DNA from: Candidatus Zhuqueibacterota bacterium
GTDB lineage: Bacteria > Zhuqueibacterota > Zhuqueibacteria > Zhuqueibacterales > Zhuqueibacteraceae
Reading direction: 5' to 3'
NCBI GenBank assembly: GCA_022616415.1
Contig: JAKEEU010000352.1
Coordinates: forward strand, 1-37,167
Length of the DNA: 37,167 nucleotides
The notes beneath the pieces were generated by a model. That model was given only the letters and a program-made list of their open reading frames with translations, did no database searches and had not been told where the DNA came from. Positions 16,943-25,060 of this stretch are shown here, one piece after another. Within the stretch, counting starts at the first letter, position 1. Each line of letters opens with the position of its first letter. Both the position numbers and the translations under genes were made by a program.

Positions 16943-17161
16943 ATGTCCACCTCCGACCTCAAAAAACTTCTCGGCAAGCTCGCTCACGACATCCGCGGGC
17001 CGATTCATAACGCCAAACTCAATCTCGAAGCCGCGCAGACGCTGGCGAAAAAAGACGGTGGGCCGCAGCAGGAGCGCCTGCTCAAACATTTGTCGCTCAT
17101 CGCCGGCGAGTTGGAGAAATTGCAAGATCAGGTCAAGGATTTTATCAAGAAAATGGAGTAA
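16943..17161 (+). CDS. stand-alone DHp (HisKA-like) mini-protein
   Basis: 72 residues from ATG 16943, seven bases after the small split gene. It reads as a two-helix hairpin: helix 1 about residues 3-36 with KLAHDIRGPIHNAKLNLE, helix 2 about 43-71 (RLLKHLSLIAGELEKLQDQ). His15 sits in an H-box AHDIRGPI like those of histidine kinases (HDIRTPL type). No ATPase domain follows; the gene stops at 17161 in the start of the hairpin repeat. It lies between the hybrid kinase and the NtrC-type regulator in the same direction. It may serve as a phosphotransfer intermediate (HPt-like role) or as a dimerising inhibitor of a kinase; that is inference. It is not a fragment of the downstream gene, which has its own start. 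Confidence 0.75.
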   Translation: MSTSDLKKLLGKLAHDIRGPIHNAKLNLEAAQTLAKKDGGPQQERLLKHLSLIAGELEKLQDQVKDFIKKME

Positions 17162-17270
17162 TGGAGTAATGGATTGATGGAGCAATGGAGTGTTGGAGTA
17201 ATGGGGTTTCCAATACTCCATCACTCCAGTAATCCAACACTCCTATAATCCACCACTCCATTACTCCAAC
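17155..17270. repeat. second GGAGTnTTGGA-word hairpin
   Basis: The left arm (17155-17208) has GGAGTAATGGAGTAATGG-like words and the right arm (17213-17270) their complement (CCAATACTCCATCACTCC). The vocabulary is the same as at 1327-1460. The stop codon TAA of the DHp gene is itself part of the first word (GGAGTAATGG). The element separates that gene from the regulator at 17292. Confidence 0.75.
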
Positions 17271-17291
17271 GGCATAGAATTTGGCTTTCCG

Positions 17292-18659
17292 GTGGAGGAA
17301 ATTTTGCCCGAATCTCGCGAAAAAATTTTGCTCGTAGACGACGAGCCTGCCGCTCTGGCTGCGCTCGAAACGTTGTTAAATGAAACCTATACGCTTTTCA
17401 CAGCGACCAGCGGTAATGCGGCATGGCAAATTTTGCAGGAAGAAGACGTCGCCGTTGCCGTCGTCGATCTCGCCTTGCCCGACTTGAATGGCCTCGAATT
17501 GCTGCGCCGCTTGCGTGAAAACAATTTCTCCACTGAACTGATTATGGTGACCGGCCACGGCAGCATCGACTCGGCAGTGGAAGCGATGCGCATCGGCGCG
17601 TACGATTATTTGACCAAGCCAGTCGAAGGCGAGCGCTTGCAGCAAATCATCGCGAAGGCCATCGAGAAAAACGCTCTCACCGTTTCCAACCGCGCCCTGG
17701 CGACGCAGTTGCGCGAACTGACGAGCTACGAAGAGCTGACCGGCCAGAGCGAGTCCATGCGTGAGATTTATAAACTGATCGAGGCTGTCGCCAAATCCGA
17801 TACCAGCATTCTCATCACCGGCGAAAGCGGCACCGGCAAAGAGCTGGTCGCGCGCGCCGTTCATCAGCGCAGCGCGCGCAGCAAAGCGCCCTTCGTTGCG
17901 GTCAATTGTTCCGCGTTGCCGGCAGATATTCTTGAGAACGAGTTCTTTGGCCACGAAAAAGGTGCGTTCACCGGCGCTTTAGCCGAGAAACCCGGCTGTT
18001 TCGAGCTGGCCGATCACGGCACGCTTTTCCTCGACGAAATCGGCGAAATGCCCTACGAGCTGCAAGCCAAATTGCTGCGTGTGTTGGAAGAGAGAAAATT
18101 CCGCCGCCTCGGCGGCCGCAAGGAAATTTCAGTCGACGTGCGCGTCATTTCCGCGACCAATCGCGATGCCCGCCGCGCCGTTAAAGAGAAAATTTTGAGA
18201 GAGGATTTATTTTACCGCCTCGCCGTGGTGGAGATCGAGCTGCCACCTTTGCGCGAGCGTCTCGGTGATTTGCCCCTCTTGGCGCAAACTTTTCTGCAAC
18301 GCTACGCCGATAAAGCGGGAAAAAGGCTCGTGGGTTTTTCGCGCGAAGCTTTGGAGCTGCTCTCGCGACATGCCTGGCCCGGCAACGTGCGCGAGCTGCG
18401 GAATGTCATCGAGCGGGCCGTGTTGCTGTGCACGGGCCGACAAATTACCGCGGCGGAGCTGCCCAAATATTTTTTCGAGCAAGAAGATTCGGCGGAAATT
18501 CATCTCGCGATTGGCACGACGATGGACGAGGCCGAACGCCGCATCATCCTGCGCACGCTTGCCGCGCAAAACAACAACAAAACCCGCGCCGCAGAAGTTC
18601 TGGGGATCAGCTTAAAAACGCTGCACAACAAGTTGTCACGCTATCGTCAGGACACGTAA
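17292..18659 (+). CDS. NtrC-family sigma54 response regulator
   Basis: 455 residues; the start is GTG 17292. Receiver domain 10-125 with Asp59 (VVDLALPDLNG), Thr in MVTGHG and Lys in YLTKP. The AAA+ domain (about 150-390) has Walker A G177-ESGTGK, the sigma54-binding loop GAFTGA at 224-229, Walker B GTLFLDEIGEM and the R-finger region LREDLFYRL. A Fis-type helix-turn-helix closes the protein (TRAAEVLGISLKTLHNKL). All parts needed for activating sigma54 promoters are present. It should accept phosphate from the upstream hybrid kinase or DHp protein and switch on promoters such as that at 18844-18859, 185 bases downstream. Confidence 0.96.
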   Translation: MEEILPESREKILLVDDEPAALAALETLLNETYTLFTATSGNAAWQILQEEDVAVAVVDLALPDLNGLELLRRLRENNFSTELIMVTGHGSIDSAVEAMRIGAYDYLTKPVEGERLQQIIAKAIEKNALTVSNRALATQLRELTSYEELTGQSESMREIYKLIEAVAKSDTSILITGESGTGKELVARAVHQRSARSKAPFVAVNCSALPADILENEFFGHEKGAFTGALAEKPGCFELADHGTLFLDEIGEMPYELQAKLLRVLEERKFRRLGGRKEISVDVRVISATNRDARRAVKEKILREDLFYRLAVVEIELPPLRERLGDLPLLAQTFLQRYADKAGKRLVGFSREALELLSRHAWPGNVRELRNVIERAVLLCTGRQITAAELPKYFFEQEDSAEIHLAIGTTMDEAERRIILRTLAAQNNNKTRAAEVLGISLKTLHNKLSRYRQDT

Positions 18660-18843
18660 CGCTGACGGCCCGCTTGTAAGAATTGCCTGCCCTCATCCGA
18701 GTTCGCGTAAGATTTACACCCTTCTTTTATCTCACCTGAGCTTGCTGCCTTTGCGCTAAACCAATCATCTTTGGCAACCAAACCGTTATTTTCAAACTGT
18801 TTATTTCTCTTTTTCCCAAGCCCTTTTCAACGCTTTTTCGGTT

Positions 18844-18859
18844 TGGCAATCCCTTTGCT
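18844..18859 (+). promoter_or_regulatory. sigma54 (-24/-12) promoter
   Basis: TTGGCAATCCCTTTGCT at 18843-18859: GG at 18845-18846 and GC at 18857-18858, exactly 12 bases apart, within TGGCA-N6-TTGCT. This is the accepted sigma54 core (TGGCAC-N5-TTGCT) with one deviation. Transcription would start near 18870. The genes it serves are at 18982 and 19292, and the activator gene ends 185 bases before. No clear enhancer palindrome was found by eye in 18660-18840. Confidence 0.7.
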
Positions 18860-18981
18860 TTATTGACTGGCATAACGGATTCCGGAAGCTGTAACTATAT
18901 TTTCATCAGTGACGGTTTCTGCTGTCCGTATATTGAATCAACTTTAATCCACGTCAGTCCATGTTCGTAAGGAGAAAATGC

Positions 18982-19260
18982 ATGAGAGCGTTGCCTTTTG
19001 TTTTGACAGCATTATTAGGTTGGGTGATAGCCCACCTGATCAGCAACTTTGACCACAAGCAGAGCGCTCTCCAAGGATGGATGCGACTCGCGAACTATCC
19101 GGTCGGTATCGCCGGCGCTTCGATCGGCACGTGGGTGAGCCAAAATTCTCCAATGTTGTACAATAAAGTTTTCATCATGGGAATTTTCTTTTCCAGCTTG
19201 GCAGTGGTGCTTTATCAAGTCGCACAGCGTATCCTGGCAGCTCGGAGAGAGGCGAAATAA
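18982..19260 (+). CDS. small two-helix membrane protein
   Basis: 92 residues. ATG 18982 is chosen over the in-frame ATG 18961 because AAGGAG (18969-18974) is seven bases upstream of it. Helix 1 is about residues 3-20 (LPFVLTALLGWVIAHLI), helix 2 about 55-80 (VFIMGIFFSSLAVVLYQVA), with a basic end (RRILAARREAK). Between them lies YPVGIAGASIGTWVS, a Gly-rich stretch. No family recognised. It is the first gene downstream of the sigma54 promoter and 31 bases before the LysM gene, so probably co-transcribed. Confidence 0.75.
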   Translation: MRALPFVLTALLGWVIAHLISNFDHKQSALQGWMRLANYPVGIAGASIGTWVSQNSPMLYNKVFIMGIFFSSLAVVLYQVAQRILAARREAK

Positions 19261-19291
19261 TCCACTATAACATTTTCAGTGAGGTGAAAAT

Positions 19292-20002
19292 ATGAAAAAG
19301 TTTTTTCTCACGCTGTTCTTTGCCTGTGGGATTTTCGTTCTGCTTTCGCAAGGCGAATTGCTGTGGAGCCGGTTCCAGCTTTTGGATGAGCCGCGCGTTC
19401 ACAAAATTCAAAGGGGCGAATCGTTGAGCAAGCTGGCCAAGCAGTATTACGGCGATCCCCAACATTGGCGCGAGTTGGCGTTGATCAACCGTGCGCCCAA
19501 ACCCGGCCATCTCGAAGTCGGCGAAGAAATTCTGTTGCCTTCCGCAACGGTGATCGATGAGCTGCGCCGCTCCCGCACCGTCACACGCGTCAACGCCCTG
19601 GTTGGCGATCAGGAGAAATTTGCCGTCCGCTCGACCGTTTCCGAAGATACGCGCGCGATCACTTCCTCCGAAGCGCCGAGCAATGCCATCGAGCCGGCGA
19701 CGCCAACTGAAACGCCGGCCGAGGAAACGAACGGCACCCTGCCGGTGGAGACGACGACGGAGACCATCGCGCCGCAGGAAATAAACACCGAAGATTCCGG
19801 ATTCCCGTGGTTCTGGCTTGCCATCAGCATCATTATCATCGCCGGCGTGGCCGGGTTCATCTGGTATCGGCGGAAACAGGCGGAAGAAGAGCCGGTTGAA
19901 ATCGAGAAGGTTGAGCCGAGCCGCAACTTCAACTATGCGACGAGGGAAACCCGCAGCCCTTTCGGCAAAAGCGAGCGCGAGAAAGAAAACCTCGCCGTAT
20001 AG
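19292..20002 (+). CDS. LysM-domain membrane protein
   Basis: 236 residues; GAGGTGA lies seven to thirteen bases before the ATG. An N-terminal helix (MKKFFLTLFFACGIFVLL) is followed by one LysM domain (residues about 34-82, HKIQRGESLSKLAKQYYG...VGEEILLPS), a Thr/Glu/Pro-rich linker (about 110-165), a second helix (FPWFWLAISIIIIAGVAGFIWY, about 170-191) and a charged cytoplasmic tail. LysM binds N-acetylglucosamine chains such as peptidoglycan (established); the layout suggests a protein spanning the inner membrane with LysM in the periplasm. Likely controlled by the sigma54 promoter at 18844-18859 together with the preceding gene. Confidence 0.88.
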   Translation: MKKFFLTLFFACGIFVLLSQGELLWSRFQLLDEPRVHKIQRGESLSKLAKQYYGDPQHWRELALINRAPKPGHLEVGEEILLPSATVIDELRRSRTVTRVNALVGDQEKFAVRSTVSEDTRAITSSEAPSNAIEPATPTETPAEETNGTLPVETTTETIAPQEINTEDSGFPWFWLAISIIIIAGVAGFIWYRRKQAEEEPVEIEKVEPSRNFNYATRETRSPFGKSEREKENLAV

Positions 20003-20052
20003 CGATTGCGAATTCATCCTGGCCGGTGACGGCAACGAATAATCCTGCTCCT

Positions 20053-20250
20053 CGTCTCTGGTTGAGACGGCCGCGTGGGCAGCTTTGACGAAAAATTCAG
20101 AAGGCATCCTCCACCCCCAAACGCCGTCTACGCTTCACGGCTGCTGAATGCGTGGTCCCCCCTTGGCCGCGCATTCCACCTGATAAACAGGAGAAGTCTT
20201 GCAGCGTAGTCGCCAACCCCTCAAAGCCCCGATGCAAACATCGGGGCTTT
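20053..20250 (+). ncRNA. candidate structured RNA (unclassified)
   Basis: Non-coding stretch with nested complementary segments: CGTCTC/GAGACG (20053-20069); CTACGC (20127-20132) with GCGTAG (20203-20208), extended by TGC (20141-20143) and GCA (20200-20202); inside it GAATGCG/CGCATTC (20145-20151 and 20169-20175) and CCTG/CAGG (20078-region: 20178-20181 and 20187-20190). That makes a three-way junction, followed by the strong hairpin at 20221-20250. No known riboswitch motif recognised. Either a small RNA or a leader for the 20414 gene. Confidence 0.35.
20221..20250. terminator. 13-bp GC-rich hairpin, terminator-like
   Basis: CAAAGCCCCGATG and CATCGGGGCTTTG are perfect complements around CAAA. 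Only a weak T tract follows (CATTTATGG), so termination would be moderate. The core AAGCCCCGAT recurs in the terminator at 32588-32640. Confidence 0.6.
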
Positions 20251-20268
20251 GCATTTATGGAAATTCCT

Positions 20269-20296
20269 GTTGCTTTTGCGCCGAATTGTTGTATAA
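20269..20296 (+). promoter_or_regulatory. sigma70-like promoter of the lipoprotein phosphoesterase gene
   Basis: TTGCTT at 20269-20274, a 16-base spacer and a consensus TATAAT at 20291-20296. Transcription would begin near 20303, giving a leader of about 110 bases. Confidence 0.55.
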
Positions 20297-20413
20297 TGGA
20301 ATTAATTGCCATCGTTATTGAAAAGGCAATTTTCCCTGCTGTGCTCAATAAATAATCCATTACTGGTAGGAAACTGTTTTTCACATCCAACGAATCTTTT
20401 GGAGGGAAACAAG

Positions 20414-22702
20414 ATGAAACACCTCACGCAATGGACGGCGATATTCTTTAGCTTCGTTTTCCTTTCATGCCAGCCGCAAACCGCCAAGCCGACATTCACG
20501 CCGCAAGACAAAGTTCCCGGCCGCCTCGAGGATGGCCGCGTTTTGCTGCCCAACGGCTGGATGCTCGAGCCGGCCGGCGAGCATCTCGCGCTCGGCGATC
20601 TGCCGCTCGGCCTCGACATTACGCCGGACGAGCGCTACGCCGCGGTTGCCAACAGCGGCGGCGCGAAGAACGTTTTTATCATTGACTTAAAAATACGAAA
20701 AATTACTGACACACTTGCTGCCGGCCACGCCTGGCTCGGCGTGCGCTTTTTTGATCGTGGCAAGAAACTCGCCGTCTCCGGCGGCCGCTACAACACGGTT
20801 TTTCTTTTCGATTTTGCCGAAGGGAAAGCGACGCAGCGCGATACCATCGTGCTCGGCGAGCCTTTTCCCCAACAGCGCGTAAGCGTGGCAGGTATCGATG
20901 TCGCTGCAGATGGACAAATTCTCTTTGCTGCCGGCAGAGAGGATAGCACGCTGTATGCTTATGATTTGACACTCGACTCTTTGCGTTATCGCATCAAGCT
21001 GCCGGCGGAACCGTACACCTGTCGCGCGCATCCCATCCGTCCGGAAGTTTTTGTCTCGCTTTGGGGCGGCGCGCAGGTTGCAGTGATCGATCGCGCGCAA
21101 GAAAAGATCGTGGCGCAAATTGCCGTCGGCGATCATCCCAATGACATCGCGTTCTCGCTGGACGTGCAGCGCCTGTTTGTGGCGAACGCCAATCTCAATA
21201 GTGTTTCAGTTATCGATATTGCGACACGCCGAGTCATCGAAACCATTCAAACGGCGTTGGCGCCGGATGCGCCGCCCGGCAGCACCCCCAACGGCCTGGC
21301 CGTCTCCGCAGATGGGAAACAGCTTTTTGTCGCCAACGCGGACAATAATTATGTCGCTGTCTTCGATGTTGCAATACCAGGCCGCAGTCGAAGTCTCGGT
21401 TTTATTCCGGCCGGCTGGTATCCCACCGCGCTGCACACGTTGCGCTTGACTTCGACGTTGCTGGTGGTAAATGGCAAAGGCCACAGCGGGTCGAAAGCCA
21501 ATCCCAGAGGTTCGACTCAAAATATTAATGACGGCGCTACGAAGTTCCCCGGCTCGCTGTCCTTTGTGCCGATGCCGGCACCGCAGCAGCTCGCGAGTTA
21601 CACCGAAAAAGTCTATCGCAACTCGCCTTTCAAGCAGCGCTGGCGGCAAGCTGTGGAAGAATACATTCCACCTAATCATCCGATTCCGCGCAAGGTTGGC
21701 GAGCCTTCGCCGATTAAATATGTTTTTTACATTATCAAAGAGAATCGCACCTATGACGAGATTCTTGGCGAGATTCCGGAAGGCAACGGCGATTACAAGC
21801 TGGTGCGGTTTCCGGAAGAGGTGACACCGAACCATCATGCGCTGGCGCGCGAGTTTGTGTTGCTGGACAATCTCTACGCCAATGGCGAATCCAGCGCCGA
21901 TGATCACGAGTGGTCGCTGGCGGCGTATGCCACGGATTATATCGTAAAAACCCGGCCGGAAGTGTACGCTGAAAAAGGAGACGACGATACCGCCGGACGG
22001 CAGCGCCGCCTCGCCGAGCCAAAATCCGGATACATTTGGGATTTGTGCCAGCGCGCCAAAATCAGCTATCGCAGCTACGGCGAATTTGTCGAGTATGCGG
22101 CTGCGGGCCGCAAGGATACGTTGATGGCAAAGATAGAATCGCTTAAAGGCAACTTTGCGCCAAACTTTCCGCCGTATGATCTCGCGATTGGCGATACGAC
22201 GCGAGCTCGAATTTGGCGCCAAGAATTTGACGGGTATGATCGCAACGGCAATTTGCCGCGTTTGCAAGTGATTCGGCTGCCCAACGATCACACCGCCGGC
22301 ACGCGCCAAAATATGCCGACGCCGCGCGCGATGGTGGCCGACAATGATCTGGCGCTCGGCAAGATGATCGAGCGCATTTCACACAGCCGCTATTGGAAAG
22401 AGTGCGCCATCTTCGTGGTGGAAGACGATGCGCAAAACGGCCCGGATCACGTCGACGCGCATCGCATCGTCGGGTTCGTCATCAGCCCGTATGCTTTGCG
22501 CCACAGCGTGGATCGCCGCATGTATTCGACCGCGAGTGTGTTGCGCACGATGGAGCTGATTCTCGGCCTGCCGCCGATGACGCAATTCGACGCGAGCGCG
22601 CCGCCGATGTACGCCTCGTTTACCGACGTTCCGGATTTTACACCGTACACTTGCCGGCCGGCGACCGTTAATTTAAAAGAAATGAATGTGGATGATGAGT
22701 GA
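20414..22702 (+). CDS. lipoprotein: YVTN-type beta-propeller plus phosphoesterase domain
   Basis: 762 residues; ATG 20414 is preceded by GGAGGG at 20401-20406. Signal peptide MKHLTQWTAIFFSFVFLSC with lipobox Cys19. Residues about 60-385 form a seven-bladed YVTN/Lactonase-type propeller (repeats such as LGLDITPDERYAAVANSGGAKNVF-type and VANANLNSVSVIDI). Residues about 440-750 are an alkaline-phosphatase-superfamily phosphoesterase (PF04185-like) with YIIKENRTYDEILG, LDNLYANGESSADDHEWS and FVVEDDAQNGPDHVDAHR, which carry the probable metal ligands. Substrate unknown; phosphate esters or phospholipids outside the cytoplasm are likely. This propeller-esterase fusion is known in many bacteria. Confidence 0.9.
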   Translation: MKHLTQWTAIFFSFVFLSCQPQTAKPTFTPQDKVPGRLEDGRVLLPNGWMLEPAGEHLALGDLPLGLDITPDERYAAVANSGGAKNVFIIDLKIRKITDTLAAGHAWLGVRFFDRGKKLAVSGGRYNTVFLFDFAEGKATQRDTIVLGEPFPQQRVSVAGIDVAADGQILFAAGREDSTLYAYDLTLDSLRYRIKLPAEPYTCRAHPIRPEVFVSLWGGAQVAVIDRAQEKIVAQIAVGDHPNDIAFSLDVQRLFVANANLNSVSVIDIATRRVIETIQTALAPDAPPGSTPNGLAVSADGKQLFVANADNNYVAVFDVAIPGRSRSLGFIPAGWYPTALHTLRLTSTLLVVNGKGHSGSKANPRGSTQNINDGATKFPGSLSFVPMPAPQQLASYTEKVYRNSPFKQRWRQAVEEYIPPNHPIPRKVGEPSPIKYVFYIIKENRTYDEILGEIPEGNGDYKLVRFPEEVTPNHHALAREFVLLDNLYANGESSADDHEWSLAAYATDYIVKTRPEVYAEKGDDDTAGRQRRLAEPKSGYIWDLCQRAKISYRSYGEFVEYAAAGRKDTLMAKIESLKGNFAPNFPPYDLAIGDTTRARIWRQEFDGYDRNGNLPRLQVIRLPNDHTAGTRQNMPTPRAMVADNDLALGKMIERISHSRYWKECAIFVVEDDAQNGPDHVDAHRIVGFVISPYALRHSVDRRMYSTASVLRTMELILGLPPMTQFDASAPPMYASFTDVPDFTPYTCRPATVNLKEMNVDDE

Positions 22703-22706
22703 TCCG

Positions 22707-22778
22707 TAATTCGTAATTTGCCATCAGGTATCCAGCGACCAGAATCCAACATCCAGAATCAAGCATTCAGGATCAAGT
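22707..22778. repeat. degenerate short-word intergenic repeat
   Basis: Runs of related words: CGTAATTCGTAATT, then ATCCAGCGACCAGAATCC, AACATCCAGAATCAAG and CATTCAGGATCAAG. It looks like a single arm of the hairpin elements seen elsewhere in the window, reaching up to the next start codon at 22779. Confidence 0.45.
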
Positions 22779-23948
22779 ATGAAACCTCCCGTATCCCAAA
22801 TCACCGAATCGTTCACCGAGTCCGTTATTCGCGAGATGACGCGGCTCACCAATTTATATGGCAGCGTCAATCTCTCGCAAGGCTTTCCGGATTTTCCCGC
22901 GCCGGAAGAAGTGAAGGAAGCCGCCGTCGCGGCAATTCGCGCCGACATCAATCAATATGCCGTCACCTGGGGCGCGCCGAATTTGCGCCGCGCCATTGCC
23001 GAAAAAGCGCAGCGCTACAATCATTTCCCGGTTGATCCGGATAAAAATATTACCGTGACTTGCGGCGCCACTGAAGCGATGATTGCTACGTTGATGGCGC
23101 TGATCAACCCCGGCGACGAAGTGGTGATCTTCGAACCGTTTTATGAGAACTACGGACCGGACACGTATCTTTCACACGCCACACCGCGTTTCGTCAAGCT
23201 GCATCCGCCCGATTGGCATTTCGATGAAAAAGAATTGCGCGCCGCTTTCAATTCGCACACGCGTGCTGTCATCATCAACACGCCGAATAATCCCACCGGC
23301 AAAGTTTTTACACGAGAAGAATTGCAGTTCGTCGCCCAGCTTTGCCAGGAATGGGATGCCTTTGCCATCACCGACGAGATTTACGAGCATATTCTCTTCG
23401 ATGACACTGAGCATATCAGCATCGCGAATCTCGACGGCATGGCCAAGCGCACAGTGACGATCAACGGCATCTCGAAAACATACAGCTTAACGGGTTGGCG
23501 CACCGGCTGGGCGATTGCGCCGGAACAACAGAATAACGCCATTCGTAAAGTTCACGATTTTCTCACCGTCGGCGCCGCGGCGCCGTTGCAAGAAGCGGCG
23601 GCGGTGGCGTTGCGTCTGCCCGAAAGCTATTATCAAAATCTTGCTAAAACGTATCTCGTAAAACGTAATAGATTAGTTGGAATTTTAGATAATGCCGGAT
23701 TTCATTGCTACGTGCCGAAAGGCGCTTACTACATCATGACGGAAATCGCAGAACTCTTGGACAAACACGGACAGCCCAATGATGACGCCTTTGCGCGTTG
23801 GATGGTGAAAGAGATTGGCGTCGCCGCGGTGCCGGGCTCGAGCTTTTACATGAATCCAGCGGATGGCCGCACGCAAGTACGCTTTTGTTTCTGCAAGAAG
23901 GAAGAGACCCTGGCTGCGGCGGCAGAAAAGTTGAAAAAATTGGAGTAG
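22779..23948 (+). CDS. PLP-dependent aminotransferase, class I/II (methionine/kynurenine type)
   Basis: 389 residues, full length. Motifs: NLSQGFPDFPAP at the N-terminus; ITVTCGATEAM; aromatic PLP-stacking region EPFYENYGPD; NTPNNPTGKVF; Asp/Tyr pair in TDEIYEHILFD; the Schiff-base lysine Lys233 in SKTYSLTGWRTGW; and substrate Arg near the end in VRFCFCK. The SQGFPDF opening and YE(H/V)xxFD motifs are typical of the methionine aminotransferase / kynurenine aminotransferase / glutamine transaminase K group, cytosolic enzymes moving amino groups to 2-oxo acids. The start follows the repeat; no strong ribosome-binding site is seen. Confidence 0.93.
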   Translation: MKPPVSQITESFTESVIREMTRLTNLYGSVNLSQGFPDFPAPEEVKEAAVAAIRADINQYAVTWGAPNLRRAIAEKAQRYNHFPVDPDKNITVTCGATEAMIATLMALINPGDEVVIFEPFYENYGPDTYLSHATPRFVKLHPPDWHFDEKELRAAFNSHTRAVIINTPNNPTGKVFTREELQFVAQLCQEWDAFAITDEIYEHILFDDTEHISIANLDGMAKRTVTINGISKTYSLTGWRTGWAIAPEQQNNAIRKVHDFLTVGAAAPLQEAAAVALRLPESYYQNLAKTYLVKRNRLVGILDNAGFHCYVPKGAYYIMTEIAELLDKHGQPNDDAFARWMVKEIGVAAVPGSSFYMNPADGRTQVRFCFCKKEETLAAAAEKLKKLE

Positions 23949-23956
23949 CCCAGACC

Positions 23957-23968
23957 CTACGGGCGTAG
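23957..23968. repeat. CTACGGGCGTAG palindrome after stop codon
   Basis: Sister of the palindrome at 16658-16669. It is flanked by a G/C-rich stretch (GCCGCCGGCCTGGCTGCG) that contains part of the spacer before the next gene. Confidence 0.4.
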
Positions 23969-24016
23969 CCGCCGGCCTGGCTGCGCAAGCCGATGGCTGT
24001 AAGAGAAGAATTTCAA

Positions 24017-25042
24017 ATGAAAGCGATGGTTTTAAATCAACTCTGCTCTCTCGAAGAAAATCACACGCCGTTGGCGCTCGCCGATTTGCCGGATCCCGTG
24101 CCAATAGACAATGAAATCCTCATCAAAGTTTCAGCCTGCGGCGTTTGTCACACTGAATTGGACGAGATCGAGGGCCGAACGCCGCCGCCGTGTCTTCACG
24201 TTGTTCTCGGTCATCAAGTGGTGGGAAGAGTGGAAAAAGTCGCCGGCAAAAGCGTGTTTAAAATTGGCGATCGCGTTGGCGTCGCTTGGATTCATTCGGC
24301 TTGTGGAGCATGCAAGTTTTGTTTAGAAGGCAACGAGAATTTATGCCATCTTTTCAAAGCCACGGGCAGAGACGTGAACGGCGGCTACGCCGAGTACATG
24401 ACGGTTGCGGCAGATTTTGCTTACCGCATTCCCGAGGTTTTTTCCGATGCGGAAGCCGCCCCGCTTTTATGCGCCGGCGCCATTGGCTACCGCTCGTTGC
24501 GATTGACTGGTCTGCGAGATGGGCAAAATTTGGGACTGACAGGATTCGGCGCATCGGCGCATCTGGTGCTGAAGATGGCCCAATATCAATATCCGCGCAC
24601 CAAAATTTTCGTCTTTGCCCGCAGCGAAAAGGAAAGAATGTTCGCGCAAGAGCTGGGCGCGGCTTGGGCGGGTGTCACAGAGGAAGAATCACCGGAAAAA
24701 CTGGATGCCATCATCGACACCACGCCGGTATGGAAACCGATTCTTGAAGCCTTAAAGAATTTGGAGGCTGGTGGCCGCCTGGTGATCAACGCGATTCGCA
24801 AAGAAGAGGCGGATAAGGCGAGTCTCCTGCAATTGGACTATCCCGGCCATCTCTGGCTGGAAAAAGAAATCAAAAGCGTGGCCAACGTCAGCCGGCGCGA
24901 CGTTCGTGAATTTTTGGAACTGGCGGCTAAAATTCCTATTAAACCCGAGGTGCAGGAGTTTCGTTTGGAAGAAGCCAACGCGGCCTTGCTCGAGCTTAAG
25001 GCGAGAAAAATTCGCGGCGCGAAGGTTTTGCGGATTGAGTGA
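24017..25042 (+). CDS. zinc-dependent alcohol dehydrogenase (MDR family)
   Basis: 341 residues from ATG 24017; an in-frame ATG at 23993 lies further upstream, and AAGAGAAGAA before 24017 favours the later start. Zinc ligands are visible: catalytic Cys41 (CGVCHTE) and His66 (GHQVVG; the usual Glu is Gln here), and structural Cys96, Cys99, Cys102 and Cys110. The coenzyme site LTGFGASAHLVLKMA has a GxGxxx core. It resembles AdhA-like enzymes that oxidise primary alcohols or reduce aldehydes with NAD(P). It sits behind the aminotransferase in the same direction, but a joint role is not evident. Confidence 0.92.
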   Translation: MKAMVLNQLCSLEENHTPLALADLPDPVPIDNEILIKVSACGVCHTELDEIEGRTPPPCLHVVLGHQVVGRVEKVAGKSVFKIGDRVGVAWIHSACGACKFCLEGNENLCHLFKATGRDVNGGYAEYMTVAADFAYRIPEVFSDAEAAPLLCAGAIGYRSLRLTGLRDGQNLGLTGFGASAHLVLKMAQYQYPRTKIFVFARSEKERMFAQELGAAWAGVTEEESPEKLDAIIDTTPVWKPILEALKNLEAGGRLVINAIRKEEADKASLLQLDYPGHLWLEKEIKSVANVSRRDVREFLELAAKIPIKPEVQEFRLEEANAALLELKARKIRGAKVLRIE

Positions 25043-25060
25043 AACAGATTCATAAAACGA

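Noticed and set aside
20053..20250. SRP RNA on the - strand
   Set aside because: AGCAGCC and CAGGTGG are present, but the conserved GGAAG tetraloop region of SRP helix 8 is not.
20097..20390. 97-residue - strand frame over the candidate structured RNA
   Set aside because: It runs through the terminator hairpin and the promoter of the next gene; composition is not protein-like.
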